From CAZBUK01 sp964495085 (GTDB lineage Bacteria > Bacteroidota > Ignavibacteria > T3Sed10-11): DNA of 22,994 bases. Within the stretch, counting starts at the first letter, position 1, and each line of letters starts with the position of its first letter. Position numbers and translations under genes: made by a program. The notes under the pieces were generated by a model. That model was not told the origin of the DNA. It saw only the letters and a program-made list of their open reading frames with translations, and searched no databases. The stretch lies in contig CAZBUK010000063.1 in assembly GCA_964495085.1 (NCBI GenBank), forward strand, positions 1-22,994. The letters are read 5' to 3'. Positions 1 to 7,339 of the stretch are shown one piece after another.

Positions 1-14
1 ATCATCCCCACCCC

Positions 15-944
15 TCACTCTCCCGATCCCTTCCCCATCCTTCCCAATCTTTCATATACTTCGCGGGCTGCTTCGGCGGCGGCGAGATTGCCCGGACTGT
101 CGAGAGCCCAGCTCACCTCCTCGATCTGATCCGTCATGACCGCATATGCGATCGTGTCGACAGGCGAGAATATTAATCCGATATCGCAGCGTGCCCGGTT
201 GACCGAGCCCGTTTTGTGCGCGAATCTCAGTGAATCTCTTGACAAGGGGATATACCGCGGCGCCACGTCAGTCCATTGCTGGCGCTTGTGAATTTCGATC
301 ATCTCGCGAGACGCTTCCTCCGATACGACCACACCATGCGCAAGCAGCGCCATCATCCGCGCCATCTCCTCCGGCGTCGAAACGCCGACGCCGTACCGCC
401 TCGCATACGGCGTGTCTTTCCTCGTGTCGTAACCGAACAGTTTGTTCAGCATCTCGGTATGCTCGAGTCCGAGCGAACGCAGCGAACCGTTCACGGCGCT
501 CAGCCGCGATTCGTGATCCGGTCCCAGCTCATCGAAGACGAGATTGGTTGCCGTATTGTCGCTCATGATGATCATGAGCACCGCAGCATTCTGCAGAGAG
601 ATCGTATAGGGTAGGTCCATGTGCCGGAGGACGCCGCTGCCCGGATATATCTTCGTCGAATCGAGAGTCAGCATCCGGTCCATCGACAGCCGTCCGTCCG
701 CGTATTGGCGGTACAACTCGATGAGCACCGGCGTCTTTATCGCCGATGCGGTGGCGAAGAGCGTATCGGCTTTATAGTAGACGGCTTCACCCGTCGTCAG
801 GTTGATTCCGGCGACGCCGAGGGTCAGCTTGTGCCGCGCTTCGATACCGTTAAAAACCGGATCCGGTTCTTCGATCATCCCGGACCGTGGGCCGCAACCC
901 GAGAGCAGCGCCCAGAGGCAAATAACAAAGGGGAGGTTTCTCAT
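15..944 (-). CDS. Class A beta-lactamase-like serine hydrolase, lipoprotein
   Basis: A 309-residue penicillin-recognising serine hydrolase, probably anchored in the envelope. The N-terminus is a lipoprotein signal with a lipobox ending at Cys17 (LLSGC). Active-site motifs appear in class A order: S67-A-I-K70, S128-D-N130 and H243-K-T-G246. The omega-loop reads T163-E-M-L-N167, so the usual ExxLN glutamate position holds Thr, with Glu one residue later. It may therefore be a weak beta-lactamase or a related peptidase/esterase. I chose the ATG at 944 because a longer in-frame start at 1079 would overlap the STAS gene and hide the signal peptide. It is the last gene of the minus-strand operon, 25 bp after the STAS gene. 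The family call is confident; actual antibiotic hydrolysis is not established. Confidence 0.85.
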   Translation of the reverse strand: MRNLPFVICLWALLSGCGPRSGMIEEPDPVFNGIEARHKLTLGVAGINLTTGEAVYYKADTLFATASAIKTPVLIELYRQYADGRLSMDRMLTLDSTKIYPGSGVLRHMDLPYTISLQNAAVLMIIMSDNTATNLVFDELGPDHESRLSAVNGSLRSLGLEHTEMLNKLFGYDTRKDTPYARRYGVGVSTPEEMARMMALLAHGVVVSEEASREMIEIHKRQQWTDVAPRYIPLSRDSLRFAHKTGSVNRARCDIGLIFSPVDTIAYAVMTDQIEEVSWALDSPGNLAAAEAAREVYERLGRMGKGSGE

Positions 945-969
945 AACAAAGTTTCCGCGCGATACCGGT

Positions 970-1323
970 TCAACCTTCCGCTCCGTTGCTCCTCCCGGCA
1001 ACCGCATCCTCAACGTTTTCGTAGATTTCGAATACCCGATCGAGATGGGAGATCTTGATGAGCGATGCGACCTTCTCATGCAGTCCGGTCAGCTTCACCA
1101 CGCCGTCGTGGCCCCGCATCTGCCGCTCGGCGAAGAGCAGGGCGCTCAATCCGCTGCTGTCGCAGAACTCAACCTGTCCGAGATCGACGATCAGCTCATG
1201 AACCTCCGGCGTGCAAATGATCAGGAACTCCCCTTTCAGGAGCGAGGAGATCGAGGTATCGAGACGGGATTCCAGCAACCGAAGGATTATCGCTCCACCT
1301 GTGTGACTGATGTCGAATTTCAT
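970..1323 (-). CDS. STAS-domain anti-sigma factor antagonist (SpoIIAA-like)
   Basis: A 117-residue single-domain STAS protein of normal length for anti-anti-sigma factors. The hallmark loop is D55-S-S-G-L; by family knowledge the second serine (S57) is the one phosphorylated by a cognate anti-sigma kinase. The unphosphorylated form would bind that kinase and free a sigma factor or other partner. No anti-sigma kinase or sigma factor gene lies in this window, so its partner is encoded elsewhere. The ATG at 1323 has a GGAG sequence about 9 nt upstream. It lies 26 bp after the GT9-like gene and 25 bp before the beta-lactamase-like gene, so co-transcription is likely. Confidence 0.92.
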   Translation of the reverse strand: MKFDISHTGGAIILRLLESRLDTSISSLLKGEFLIICTPEVHELIVDLGQVEFCDSSGLSALLFAERQMRGHDGVVKLTGLHEKVASLIKISHLDRVFEIYENVEDAVAGRSNGAEG

Positions 1324-1349
1324 ACACTACTCCGTCCGAATGTGATGAA

Positions 1350-1895
1350 CTAAAAATTATCCAAAAATGTACTAAGTGATTTATAAACAAGCTGCGTGCT
1401 CTGGCCGGTAATGCTCCGGTACTGAATATTATAGAATTTGTCGCAATGCGGTTTGACGAATCCGAACCGATACCGGGAGTATGATTTCCGGGTCAGAAAG
1501 GCCGCGAACAGACTGAGCGTCATGTTCAGATCGATCACCAGGTCGAAATGCCGCTTCCGCATCCGCTCGAGAAAGACTTTGCTCGGGAGGAAGAAGGAGC
1601 CGACGTCGGAGATGCCGACGCGGACAATTTCGACGCCCCCCAACTTGCCGACCAGGTTTGCGGCGTGCGCCGCGGCCACGACCGTTAGGTCGGGCTTCCC
1701 GAAATGCGACTTTAGCATACCGACGACCTGGATCGCGTACTCCGCAGCCTTCGAATCGTCCGGCATGATGACGAGCGTGTTCCGTGAATGTGAGAGAAAC
1801 TGCGTCAGGTTTTGAGGCTCGTCCTTCTTCCAGCGAACGGAGAAGATGCCGTAATGCAATCCGATGAAACGCCGCAGAGAATTGGACATATTCAA
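1350..1895 (-). CDS. Short glycosyltransferase family 9-like protein
   Basis: A 181-residue protein resembling the N-terminal Rossmann half of family 9 (heptosyltransferase-like) glycosyltransferases. Supporting stretches are NTLVIMPDD near the start, FDLVIDLNMTLSLFAAFLTR in the middle, and YRFGFVKPHCDKFYN. Complete family members are about 320-350 residues and carry a second, C-terminal nucleotide-sugar-binding half that is absent here. The ORF ends cleanly, and the next gene downstream is unrelated, so this is not a recent frameshift. Its ATG at 1895 overlaps the ligA stop in an ATGA junction, indicating translational coupling. Catalytic activity is doubtful without the second half; it could be a regulatory or structural relative. 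It may also belong to an uncharacterised Bacteroidota family. Confidence 0.6.
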   Translation of the reverse strand: MNMSNSLRRFIGLHYGIFSVRWKKDEPQNLTQFLSHSRNTLVIMPDDSKAAEYAIQVVGMLKSHFGKPDLTVVAAAHAANLVGKLGGVEIVRVGISDVGSFFLPSKVFLERMRKRHFDLVIDLNMTLSLFAAFLTRKSYSRYRFGFVKPHCDKFYNIQYRSITGQSTQLVYKSLSTFLDNF

Positions 1896-3913
1896 TTATC
1901 GCTCACCAGCTTAATAAATTCGTTTTCGGTCAGGAGCTGTACGCCTAATCCACGGGCTTTTTGTAATTTGGATCCGGCTTCCGCCCCGACCACAACGTAG
2001 TCGGTCTTCTTACTGACCGACGACGAGACCTTTCCGCCGAGTTGCTCTATTTTCCCGTGCGCCTCTTCACGCGTCATTCCCTCCAGAGCTCCGGTAAGGA
2101 CGAACGTCTTACCGGCCAGAACATTACCTTTCTTCTCCTTTCCCCGCTTCGCTGCGAACTGCACACCGGCATCCTGCAATCTCCTAATGATAACAAGATT
2201 ATTCTTCTCCTCAAAGAACTTTACGATGCTCTCCGCAATTTTCGGTCCGATCTCATGCACCGCCGTAAGCTCCCCGATCCCGGCTTTGCTCAATGTTTCG
2301 ATAGAGCCGAATTCACGCGCGAGAACTCCCGCGACGCCCTGTCCCACATGCCGTATCCCGAGCGCAAAGAGGATCCTCTGAAACGGCTGCCGCTTGCTGC
2401 TTTCGATCCCTTCGAGCAGATTCTGCGCGCTCTTCTCTCCCATACGTTCGAAAGCGGCGAGCTGTTCTTTCTCCAGGTTATACAGATCGGCGGGCGATTT
2501 CACCAATTCCGAACTGACGAGCTGATCGATGATCGCCTCGCCGAGACCTTCGATATCTGCCCCCTGCCGCGATGCGTAGTGCGCGATCTTCCCGCGCACC
2601 TGCGCCGGACATTCCGTGTTGAGGCAATAATAATTCACCTCTCCGGCAATCCGTTCGATGTGCGAGCCGCATGCGGGACAGGTTGCCGGTATCCGGTATT
2701 TCTTCGTCCCGGCCGGGCGTTTCCCGGGGACCACGCCGGTAATCTTCGGTATCACATCTCCCCCTCTCTCCACAAACACCGTGTCGCCGATCCGGACGTC
2801 AAGTCTTTCGATCTCGTCGATGTTGTGCAGCGTAGCCCTCCTGACGGTCGTCCCTCCGATGAACACCGGCTCAAGCTCCGCTACCGGGGTGATCGTTCCC
2901 ACCCGTCCTACCTGCAGCGTGATGCCGGTGAGTTTCGTCTCTCCCTTGCGGGCGGTAAATTTATAGGCAGTCGCCCAGCGCGGACTCTTTGCGACGTTGC
3001 CGAGCCGCTGCTGGAAAGGGTATGAATCGACCTTGACGACCACGCCGTCGATCTCATACGCGAGCTCGTCACGCAGCGACTCCTGTTCGCGGCAGAATTC
3101 CAGTACCTCTTCTATCGAATTGCAGAGCTTCACCGTAGGGCTGACGGGAAGTCCGAACGAGCCGAGCAATTTCAACCGGCGGAAATGGCTCTCTTCACGG
3201 AGATCATCGCCGATGAGCTGGTATGCGAAAAACCGGAGGGGACGTTCGGCGACGATTCGCGAGTCCAGCATCTTGAGCGTTCCGGCAGCTGCGTTTCTCG
3301 GGTTTACGAAGAGCTTCTCTTCGCGTGACTGACGGTCTTCGTTCATCTTTTGAAAATCCGTTTTGTACATTACGACTTCACCCCGCACTTCAAGACGGGA
3401 GTAACGATCCCCGTTGCCGCGGAGCACGAGCGGTATGCTTCTGACGGTCTTTAAATTCTGCGTGATGTCGTCCCCCTGCGTGCCGTCTCCGCGCGTCGCG
3501 CCGAGTATGAACTTTCCCTTCTGGTAGAGCAGCGTTATAGCGACGCCGTCGAATTTCAGCTCGGCGGTGTAGGGTACCTTGTCCATAACCAGTCCCGAAC
3601 GCACCCTCCGGTCAAAATCGAACAGCTCCGATTCATCGTACGTATTCGAGAGACTCAGCATCGGTACCGAATGCGTCACCGTCGGGAATTCTTTCGTCGG
3701 CATGCCGCCGACCCTGACGGTCGGGGAGTCCGTAGTACGCAGTGCGGGGTACTTCTCCTCGAGTTCGATGAGTTCGCGCATGAGCGAATCGTACGCCGCA
3801 TCGCCGATGACGGGCTCTGCGAGAACGTAGTACCTGTAGTCGTGCTCGGTCAGTTCTTTGCGGAGCCGTTCCGCGCGTCTACGGATTTTTACGGGAGGAG
3901 ATTGGGAGGTCAT
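1892..3913 (-). CDS. ligA: NAD-dependent DNA ligase LigA
   Basis: A full-length (673 aa) bacterial NAD+-dependent DNA ligase, which seals nicks during replication and repair. The N-terminal Ia/adenylation region contains the active-site motif K120-F-D-G, with K120 becoming adenylated. An OB-fold follows, then a four-cysteine zinc finger at C412, C415, C430 and C435, helix-hairpin-helix repeats around 455-580, and a C-terminal BRCT domain from about 595 to 673. No key residue is missing. The ATG at 3913 is 27 bp downstream of rodZ and lacks a clear Shine-Dalgarno sequence; a 12-bp palindrome occupies that spot. The end overlaps the GT9-like gene by 4 bp. Confidence 0.98.
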   Translation of the reverse strand: MTSQSPPVKIRRRAERLRKELTEHDYRYYVLAEPVIGDAAYDSLMRELIELEEKYPALRTTDSPTVRVGGMPTKEFPTVTHSVPMLSLSNTYDESELFDFDRRVRSGLVMDKVPYTAELKFDGVAITLLYQKGKFILGATRGDGTQGDDITQNLKTVRSIPLVLRGNGDRYSRLEVRGEVVMYKTDFQKMNEDRQSREEKLFVNPRNAAAGTLKMLDSRIVAERPLRFFAYQLIGDDLREESHFRRLKLLGSFGLPVSPTVKLCNSIEEVLEFCREQESLRDELAYEIDGVVVKVDSYPFQQRLGNVAKSPRWATAYKFTARKGETKLTGITLQVGRVGTITPVAELEPVFIGGTTVRRATLHNIDEIERLDVRIGDTVFVERGGDVIPKITGVVPGKRPAGTKKYRIPATCPACGSHIERIAGEVNYYCLNTECPAQVRGKIAHYASRQGADIEGLGEAIIDQLVSSELVKSPADLYNLEKEQLAAFERMGEKSAQNLLEGIESSKRQPFQRILFALGIRHVGQGVAGVLAREFGSIETLSKAGIGELTAVHEIGPKIAESIVKFFEEKNNLVIIRRLQDAGVQFAAKRGKEKKGNVLAGKTFVLTGALEGMTREEAHGKIEQLGGKVSSSVSKKTDYVVVGAEAGSKLQKARGLGVQLLTENEFIKLVSDN

Positions 3914-3916
3914 AGA

Positions 3917-3928
3917 TAACGTACGTTA
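3917..3928. repeat. 12-bp perfect palindrome before ligA
   Basis: TAACGTACGTTA is self-complementary and lies 4-15 nt upstream of the ligA start, in the 27-bp rodZ-ligA gap where a ribosome binding site would sit. It could be an operator or could mask the start region of the mRNA. It may also be chance. Confidence 0.45.
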
Positions 3929-3940
3929 GAGATAAAACGC

Positions 3941-4735
3941 TCAGCGCTGCAGTCCGTTCCTGGTGATGTTCAGGTTCCGGACCACTTCCCCCTGTCTGCC
4001 GAGCACGCCCAGAGAGTCGCCGTTCAATTGAAGCGAAATGCCGCCTGCATTGCCGACGGTCAGGAGAAATTGATTCGCGGCTCTCCACTGCATCCGGTTA
4101 TTCGGCCTGAGAATATACTCCCGCTGATCGATGTTATCGATGAGAATGGTCAGCCAGACGGTATCGCTCGCTGCAATGCCGAGAACCAGACTATCGGGGT
4201 ACTGCTGCTGCATCGACTCCGGCGAATCGATTACTGCGATCGGCCGCTCCTCCGCTTCTTCCTCGAGTTCGCGAATTACTTCCTGGAAAGGACGGGCGGC
4301 GATCTCGGCGCTATCGGAATCTCCGTTCCGGAGCGCCACAAAGTATACCAGCAATGCGACTACACCGATCAGAATAAGCGAGAGCGATATCAGACGAATC
4401 TGCGCCGGCTGGAGGATGGGGCGTGAAACGACGGGATCTACCGGGGATAGTTGCACCGTCTCCTCCACGCCTGCGGAAACCGGGAAAGGCTCGGATTTCT
4501 GCTGCCCCTTATGCTCGTCGTAGCGGCGCATCAAATCCTGCTCGTCGAAGCCGACTCTCCGTGCGTACTCCCTGAGGAATGCGCGGATGTACGGCTGCGG
4601 GAGAATGTCCAGATCTCCCCTATCGATCGCTTCAAGGAATTTTATATTTATGCGGCTCTCGGCGGAGATCTCCTCGAGCGAGATTTTCTTCTCGAGGCGC
4701 ATTGTCCGCAATTCGTCGATAAAGGGTAAACTCAA
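3941..4735 (-). CDS. rodZ: RodZ-like cytoskeletal/HTH membrane protein
   Basis: A 264-residue RodZ-type protein. Residues 5-70 form a Cro/C1-like helix-turn-helix domain (FIDELRTMRLEKKISLEEIS), with a linker to about 113, one transmembrane helix at about 114-135, and a C-terminal DUF4115 beta domain at about 185-262. RodZ links MreB to the cell-wall elongation machinery in the inner membrane. The start is TTG at 4735: only six codons separate it from an in-frame stop and none is ATG or GTG, while the first ATG (4702) would cut into helix 1 of the HTH. It is the first gene of the operon with ligA. Its promoter should lie in or next to the assembly gap. Confidence 0.88.
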   Translation of the reverse strand: MSLPFIDELRTMRLEKKISLEEISAESRINIKFLEAIDRGDLDILPQPYIRAFLREYARRVGFDEQDLMRRYDEHKGQQKSEPFPVSAGVEETVQLSPVDPVVSRPILQPAQIRLISLSLILIGVVALLVYFVALRNGDSDSAEIAARPFQEVIRELEEEAEERPIAVIDSPESMQQQYPDSLVLGIAASDTVWLTILIDNIDQREYILRPNNRMQWRAANQFLLTVGNAGGISLQLNGDSLGVLGRQGEVVRNLNITRNGLQR

Positions 4736-4784
4736 AGATGAAGCTCTATATGATTATGAATATTTGTTGAGAAGAGTGTTCAGA

Positions 4785-4839
4785 CAGAGGGTAAAAATAG
4801 CCAAGATGGGGATGAAAAGCAAACAACAGACTTAACAAC
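4785..4839. repeat. 55-bp direct repeat, left copy (gap edge)
   Basis: This 55-bp sequence ends exactly at the first N and is identical to the 55 bp that follow the last N. It starts with CAGAGGGTAAAAATAG. Most likely it is the shared end of two contigs. Confidence 0.9.
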
Positions 4840-4939
4840 NNNNNNNNNNNNNNNNNNNNNNNNNNNNNNNNNNNNNNNNNNNNNNNNNNNNNNNNNNNNN
4901 NNNNNNNNNNNNNNNNNNNNNNNNNNNNNNNNNNNNNNN
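4840..4939. other. Assembly gap of exactly 100 N
   Basis: A run of exactly 100 Ns, the conventional placeholder for a gap of unknown size. Both sides carry the same 55 bp, so the contigs probably overlap and the true distance may be negative. The surrounding non-coding stretch (4736-5203) otherwise holds only the repeat copies, an ACGGAT cluster and unassigned sequence; I see no gene in it. Promoter elements for rodZ could be hidden or misplaced here. Confidence 0.97.
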
Positions 4940-4994
4940 CAGAGGGTAAAAATAGCCAAGATGGGGATGAAAAGCAAACAACAGACTTAACAAC
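4940..4994. repeat. 55-bp direct repeat, right copy (gap edge)
   Basis: Identical over 55 bp to 4785-4839, beginning at the first base after the Ns. After this copy the sequence continues into the ACGGAT cluster. Confidence 0.9.
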
Positions 4995-5001
4995 TGATAA
5001 T

Positions 5002-5058
5002 ACGGATGAAACGGATGGGGGGGAGGAGTTTACAACGGATTAAACGGATGGAACGGAT
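5002..5058. repeat. Cluster of five ACGGAT units
   Basis: ACGGAT occurs at 5002, 5011, 5035, 5044 and 5053, with 9-bp spacing inside two groups, each of which ends in a G-run. It is non-coding and low complexity. It may be a degenerate short tandem repeat or the edge of a dispersed repeat that hindered assembly next door. Confidence 0.6.
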
Positions 5059-5203
5059 GGGGGTGCGAGGGTGAATAGGTCTTCATGATAGCGAGAGTAT
5101 TCGATATATTAGGGCTATTCTTTGTCGAGAAATCACCGGATAAGTCTCGAATCATGGCTCAAGTATCGGCTGCGAACTCGAGAGATGAGTCCCGGCTTCG
5201 TCA

Positions 5204-5242
5204 ATATAAAAAAGGTTCGGGCAGAGACTCTGCCCGAACCTT
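5204..5242 (-). terminator. Rho-independent terminator after tRNA-Pro
   Basis: On the minus strand a near-perfect inverted repeat (arms of up to 15 nt, AAGGTTCGGGCAGAG and its complement, 5212-5242) forms a GC-rich stem with a tiny loop. It is followed by TTTTTTATATT. It lies 8 bp after the tRNA and closes the operon that starts near 8208. Confidence 0.92.
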
Positions 5243-5249
5243 AATCGAG

Positions 5250-5323
5250 TCGGAACGGCGGGATTTGAACCCGCGACCCCTTGAACCCCATTCAAGTGCG
5301 CTACCGGGCTGCGCTACGTTCCG
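5250..5323 (-). tRNA. tRNA-Pro (anticodon GGG)
   Basis: A complete cloverleaf on the minus strand. The 7-bp acceptor stem is CGGAACG/CGTTCCG (5317-5323 with 5251-5257) and the discriminator A is at 5250. The D-stem is GCGC/GCGC. The anticodon stem CTTGA/TCAAG encloses the loop ATGGGGT, giving anticodon GGG, which reads CCC/CCU. The T-arm is GCGGG-TTCAAAT-CCCGC. No CCA is encoded. It lies 58 bp after the MerR gene and just before a strong terminator. Confidence 0.96.
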
Positions 5324-5381
5324 GTAATGTGGTGAATCTATTGCAAAACCCGGAGGACATCTCCTTCCGCAGACTCTGTTT

Positions 5382-5765
5382 CTATTTCATCTTCTCCAGC
5401 AATCCTTCAAGGAAGGTCTTGATCTCCAGGATGTCCTGCCGGAGTTTATCGTCTTTGATCTTCGGTGGTTTCGGCGCGATGGTGATGAGCTCGAGCTGTT
5501 CTCCTGTCTCTTCATCCGGTGACCAGTTCTTCAGCACCTGCTTCGCCCCCTCGATCGTATAGCGTTCGTCCCGCAGCAGTTTCTTGATGTGAAGAATGAG
5601 CTGTATGTCGCGATTGGTATAGATGCGGTTGCCGGCGCGGTTCTTCGACGGCTTCAACTGCTCGAATTCCGACTCCCAATACCGAAGAACATACTGCTCG
5701 AGGTCGGTGATCTTGCTCACCTCGCTGATGGAGTAATAAAGCTTCTTTATAGAATGCTTTTTCAT
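5382..5765 (-). CDS. MerR-family transcriptional regulator
   Basis: A 127-residue DNA-binding protein. Residues 8-75 form a MerR winged helix (YYSISEVSKITDLEQYVLRY, then NRAGNRIYTNRDIQLILHIK). A C-terminal helical segment (about 105-127) is suited to coiled-coil dimerisation. There is no cysteine cluster or effector domain, so it is not a metal-sensing MerR. The subtype is widespread in Bacteroidota and related groups, often beside housekeeping genes, and its ligand is unknown. It lies 43 bp after acpS in the same direction and probably shares its transcript. No operator could be assigned. Confidence 0.9.
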   Translation of the reverse strand: MKKHSIKKLYYSISEVSKITDLEQYVLRYWESEFEQLKPSKNRAGNRIYTNRDIQLILHIKKLLRDERYTIEGAKQVLKNWSPDEETGEQLELITIAPKPPKIKDDKLRQDILEIKTFLEGLLEKMK

Positions 5766-5808
5766 AGTAAGTGATTATTTTACGAAAACTTACCGGAAAT
5801 TGCAAGCG

Positions 5809-6204
5809 TTACCGGCCTGGCTCTCCCGGAACCGGATCGGTTTCGATAACGACGAACGCCACGACGGAATTATCCGAATGCGAAAGTGAAAGGAAAATCC
5901 GGCTCCCGGCGAGCCTTTCGGAGATCGCGCCGTGCAGGGTGACGCTCGGCTGACCGAGCTCGTTATTTGAAACTTCGATATCCTTCCAGCGGAATTCGCC
6001 CCGCCACCCGGTCGATAAAGCCTTCGCCACCGCCTCTTTGGCGGCGAACCGTGCCGCAAAGTGCTGGTAGGGAATCTTTCGAGCGCGGCAGTACGCGATC
6101 TCGACGGCGGTGAACACCTTATCGATGAAGCGGTCCCCCTGCCGGTCGATCACTTCGCGGATCCTGTTGATTTCTATTATATCGACGCCGATTCCCCGCA
6201 CCAT
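5809..6204 (-). CDS. acpS: Holo-[acyl-carrier-protein] synthase AcpS
   Basis: A 131-residue phosphopantetheinyl transferase that moves 4'-phosphopantetheine from CoA onto a serine of apo-ACP, activating fatty acid synthesis in the cytoplasm. Both signature motifs are present: GIGVDIIEI with metal ligand D8, and RFAAKEAVAKAL with E57 and K61. The length is typical, with a slightly long C-terminal tail. The ATG at 6204 follows the HAD gene stop by 2 bp, so the two are co-translated or nearly so. Confidence 0.96.
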   Translation of the reverse strand: MVRGIGVDIIEINRIREVIDRQGDRFIDKVFTAVEIAYCRARKIPYQHFAARFAAKEAVAKALSTGWRGEFRWKDIEVSNNELGQPSVTLHGAISERLAGSRIFLSLSHSDNSVVAFVVIETDPVPGEPGR

Positions 6205-6206
6205 GG

Positions 6207-6899
6207 CTATCCGAGACTCCGGTTATTTTCCGCATCTACAATATTGATGAGATCGATGATGTCGTCGATCTCGTAATCCGCGCCGGATTCACGCGTCCCG
6301 AACGTATCTCCGTAGCGTGCGAACACGGTCTTCATGCCGACCTTCGCAGCGCCGACCATATCCCGTTCGGCCCAATCCCCTATCATGAGCGCTTCCGTGG
6401 CTTCGACGCCGAGCCGTTGGAGCACGGTTCTGAACGGGAGGGGACTCGGTTTGTACTCTCCCGTGTCGTCGAATGTAAGCACGACGTCGAACAGGTGGTG
6501 CAGATTCAGGTATGTGAGACGCAGCCAGGCTTCCCTGCTCGGTGCATCGGAAACCACTCCCAGCTTCAGACCTCGCTTCAGCAGTTCCACGAGCGTGAGA
6601 AATACATGCGGGTACGGTACGAGCGATGCTTCGCGTGCGCGCCGGTATGCGATGATCCCTGCGGAGAGGATCTTGTAATCGACCTTCTGAAAGGTGTCGT
6701 AGAGGAGCGAATCGAAAACGTACTGAAACTCGATTCCCTTTTCTTTATAGATCGCTTCGATCTTATCCTTTGCCTCCCGGTAGGAGAGCTCGAGACCGGA
6801 ATCGATCATCGCCCGTATGGCCGCTTCGATGGCGGTCCGCTTCATCGCCATGAAATCAACGAGCGTGTTGTCGAGATCGAAAACGATGGCTTTTATCAT
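6207..6899 (-). CDS. HAD-superfamily hydrolase (phosphatase-like)
   Basis: A 230-residue haloacid dehalogenase-type hydrolase with all four motifs: nucleophile motif I FDLDNTLVD (D8, D10), motif II VVSDAP, motif III lysine in EYKPSPLPF, and motif IV GDWAERDMVGA. A helical cap lies between motifs I and II, as in YjjG/phosphoglycolate phosphatase relatives. These enzymes usually dephosphorylate small metabolites through an aspartyl-phosphate with Mg2+. The substrate cannot be read from sequence. The start overlaps the aroQ stop by 4 bp (ATGA), and acpS follows after 2 bp. Confidence 0.92.
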   Translation of the reverse strand: MIKAIVFDLDNTLVDFMAMKRTAIEAAIRAMIDSGLELSYREAKDKIEAIYKEKGIEFQYVFDSLLYDTFQKVDYKILSAGIIAYRRAREASLVPYPHVFLTLVELLKRGLKLGVVSDAPSREAWLRLTYLNLHHLFDVVLTFDDTGEYKPSPLPFRTVLQRLGVEATEALMIGDWAERDMVGAAKVGMKTVFARYGDTFGTRESGADYEIDDIIDLINIVDAENNRSLG

Positions 6900-7339
6900 G
6901 TCCCTTTTCGCCGGGATTTGAATTCGAGGAGGGCTGCGACGCCGAGCGCGTAGCTCTGGAATCCGAATCCGCTGATCTGGCCGATACAGACCGGAGCGAT
7001 GACCGAGTGCTTCCTGAAATGCTCGCGCGCCTGTACGTTGGAAATGTGGACTTCGACGACGGGGATGCTGAGCATCTGGATCGCATCGCGGAGGGCATAT
7101 GAATAGTGGGTAAAGGCGCCGGGATTGATCACAACGCCGTCCACCGGATGCTGCAGGAGGTCGTTGAGCTTCGAAACGAGTTTCGCTTCCTCGTTCGACT
7201 GGAAGAACGATATGGCGGCTTCGGGGAACTTCTCGAGCAGTTGTTTTTCGAGGTCCGCCAGCGTGTCGGTTCCGTAGATCGCGGGTTCCCGGACACCGAT
7301 GGTGTTAAGATTCGGTCCGTTCAGTATGAGTATATGCAT
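6896..7339 (-). CDS. aroQ: Type II 3-dehydroquinate dehydratase AroQ
   Basis: A 147-residue type II dehydroquinase, which converts 3-dehydroquinate to 3-dehydroshikimate in the shikimate pathway and is normally a dodecamer in the cytoplasm. The N-terminus ILILNGPNLN is diagnostic. Arg17 and Tyr22 of the catalytic lid, the NPGAFTHYSYALRDA substrate loop, and EVHISN with catalytic His98 are all present, followed by REHFRKHS. No other aro genes are in the window. It overlaps the preceding small gene by 35 bp and the HAD gene by 4 bp. Confidence 0.97.
   Translation of the reverse strand: MHILILNGPNLNTIGVREPAIYGTDTLADLEKQLLEKFPEAAISFFQSNEEAKLVSKLNDLLQHPVDGVVINPGAFTHYSYALRDAIQMLSIPVVEVHISNVQAREHFRKHSVIAPVCIGQISGFGFQSYALGVAALLEFKSRRKGT

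Noticed and set aside
2042..3025. 327-codon open frame antisense to ligA
   Set aside because: It is contained within ligA, which is complete and conserved throughout.
4780..4977. Open frame crossing the N run
   Set aside because: It is read through unknown bases and the duplicated 55-mer; no evidence of coding.
4785..4994. Two-copy 55-bp repeat as CRISPR or attachment sites
   Set aside because: Only two copies, abutting an assembly gap at both edges with no cas genes or integrase; contig overlap explains it better.
5085..5327. 80-codon plus-strand open frame
   Set aside because: It runs through the terminator and the whole tRNA-Pro on the opposite strand.
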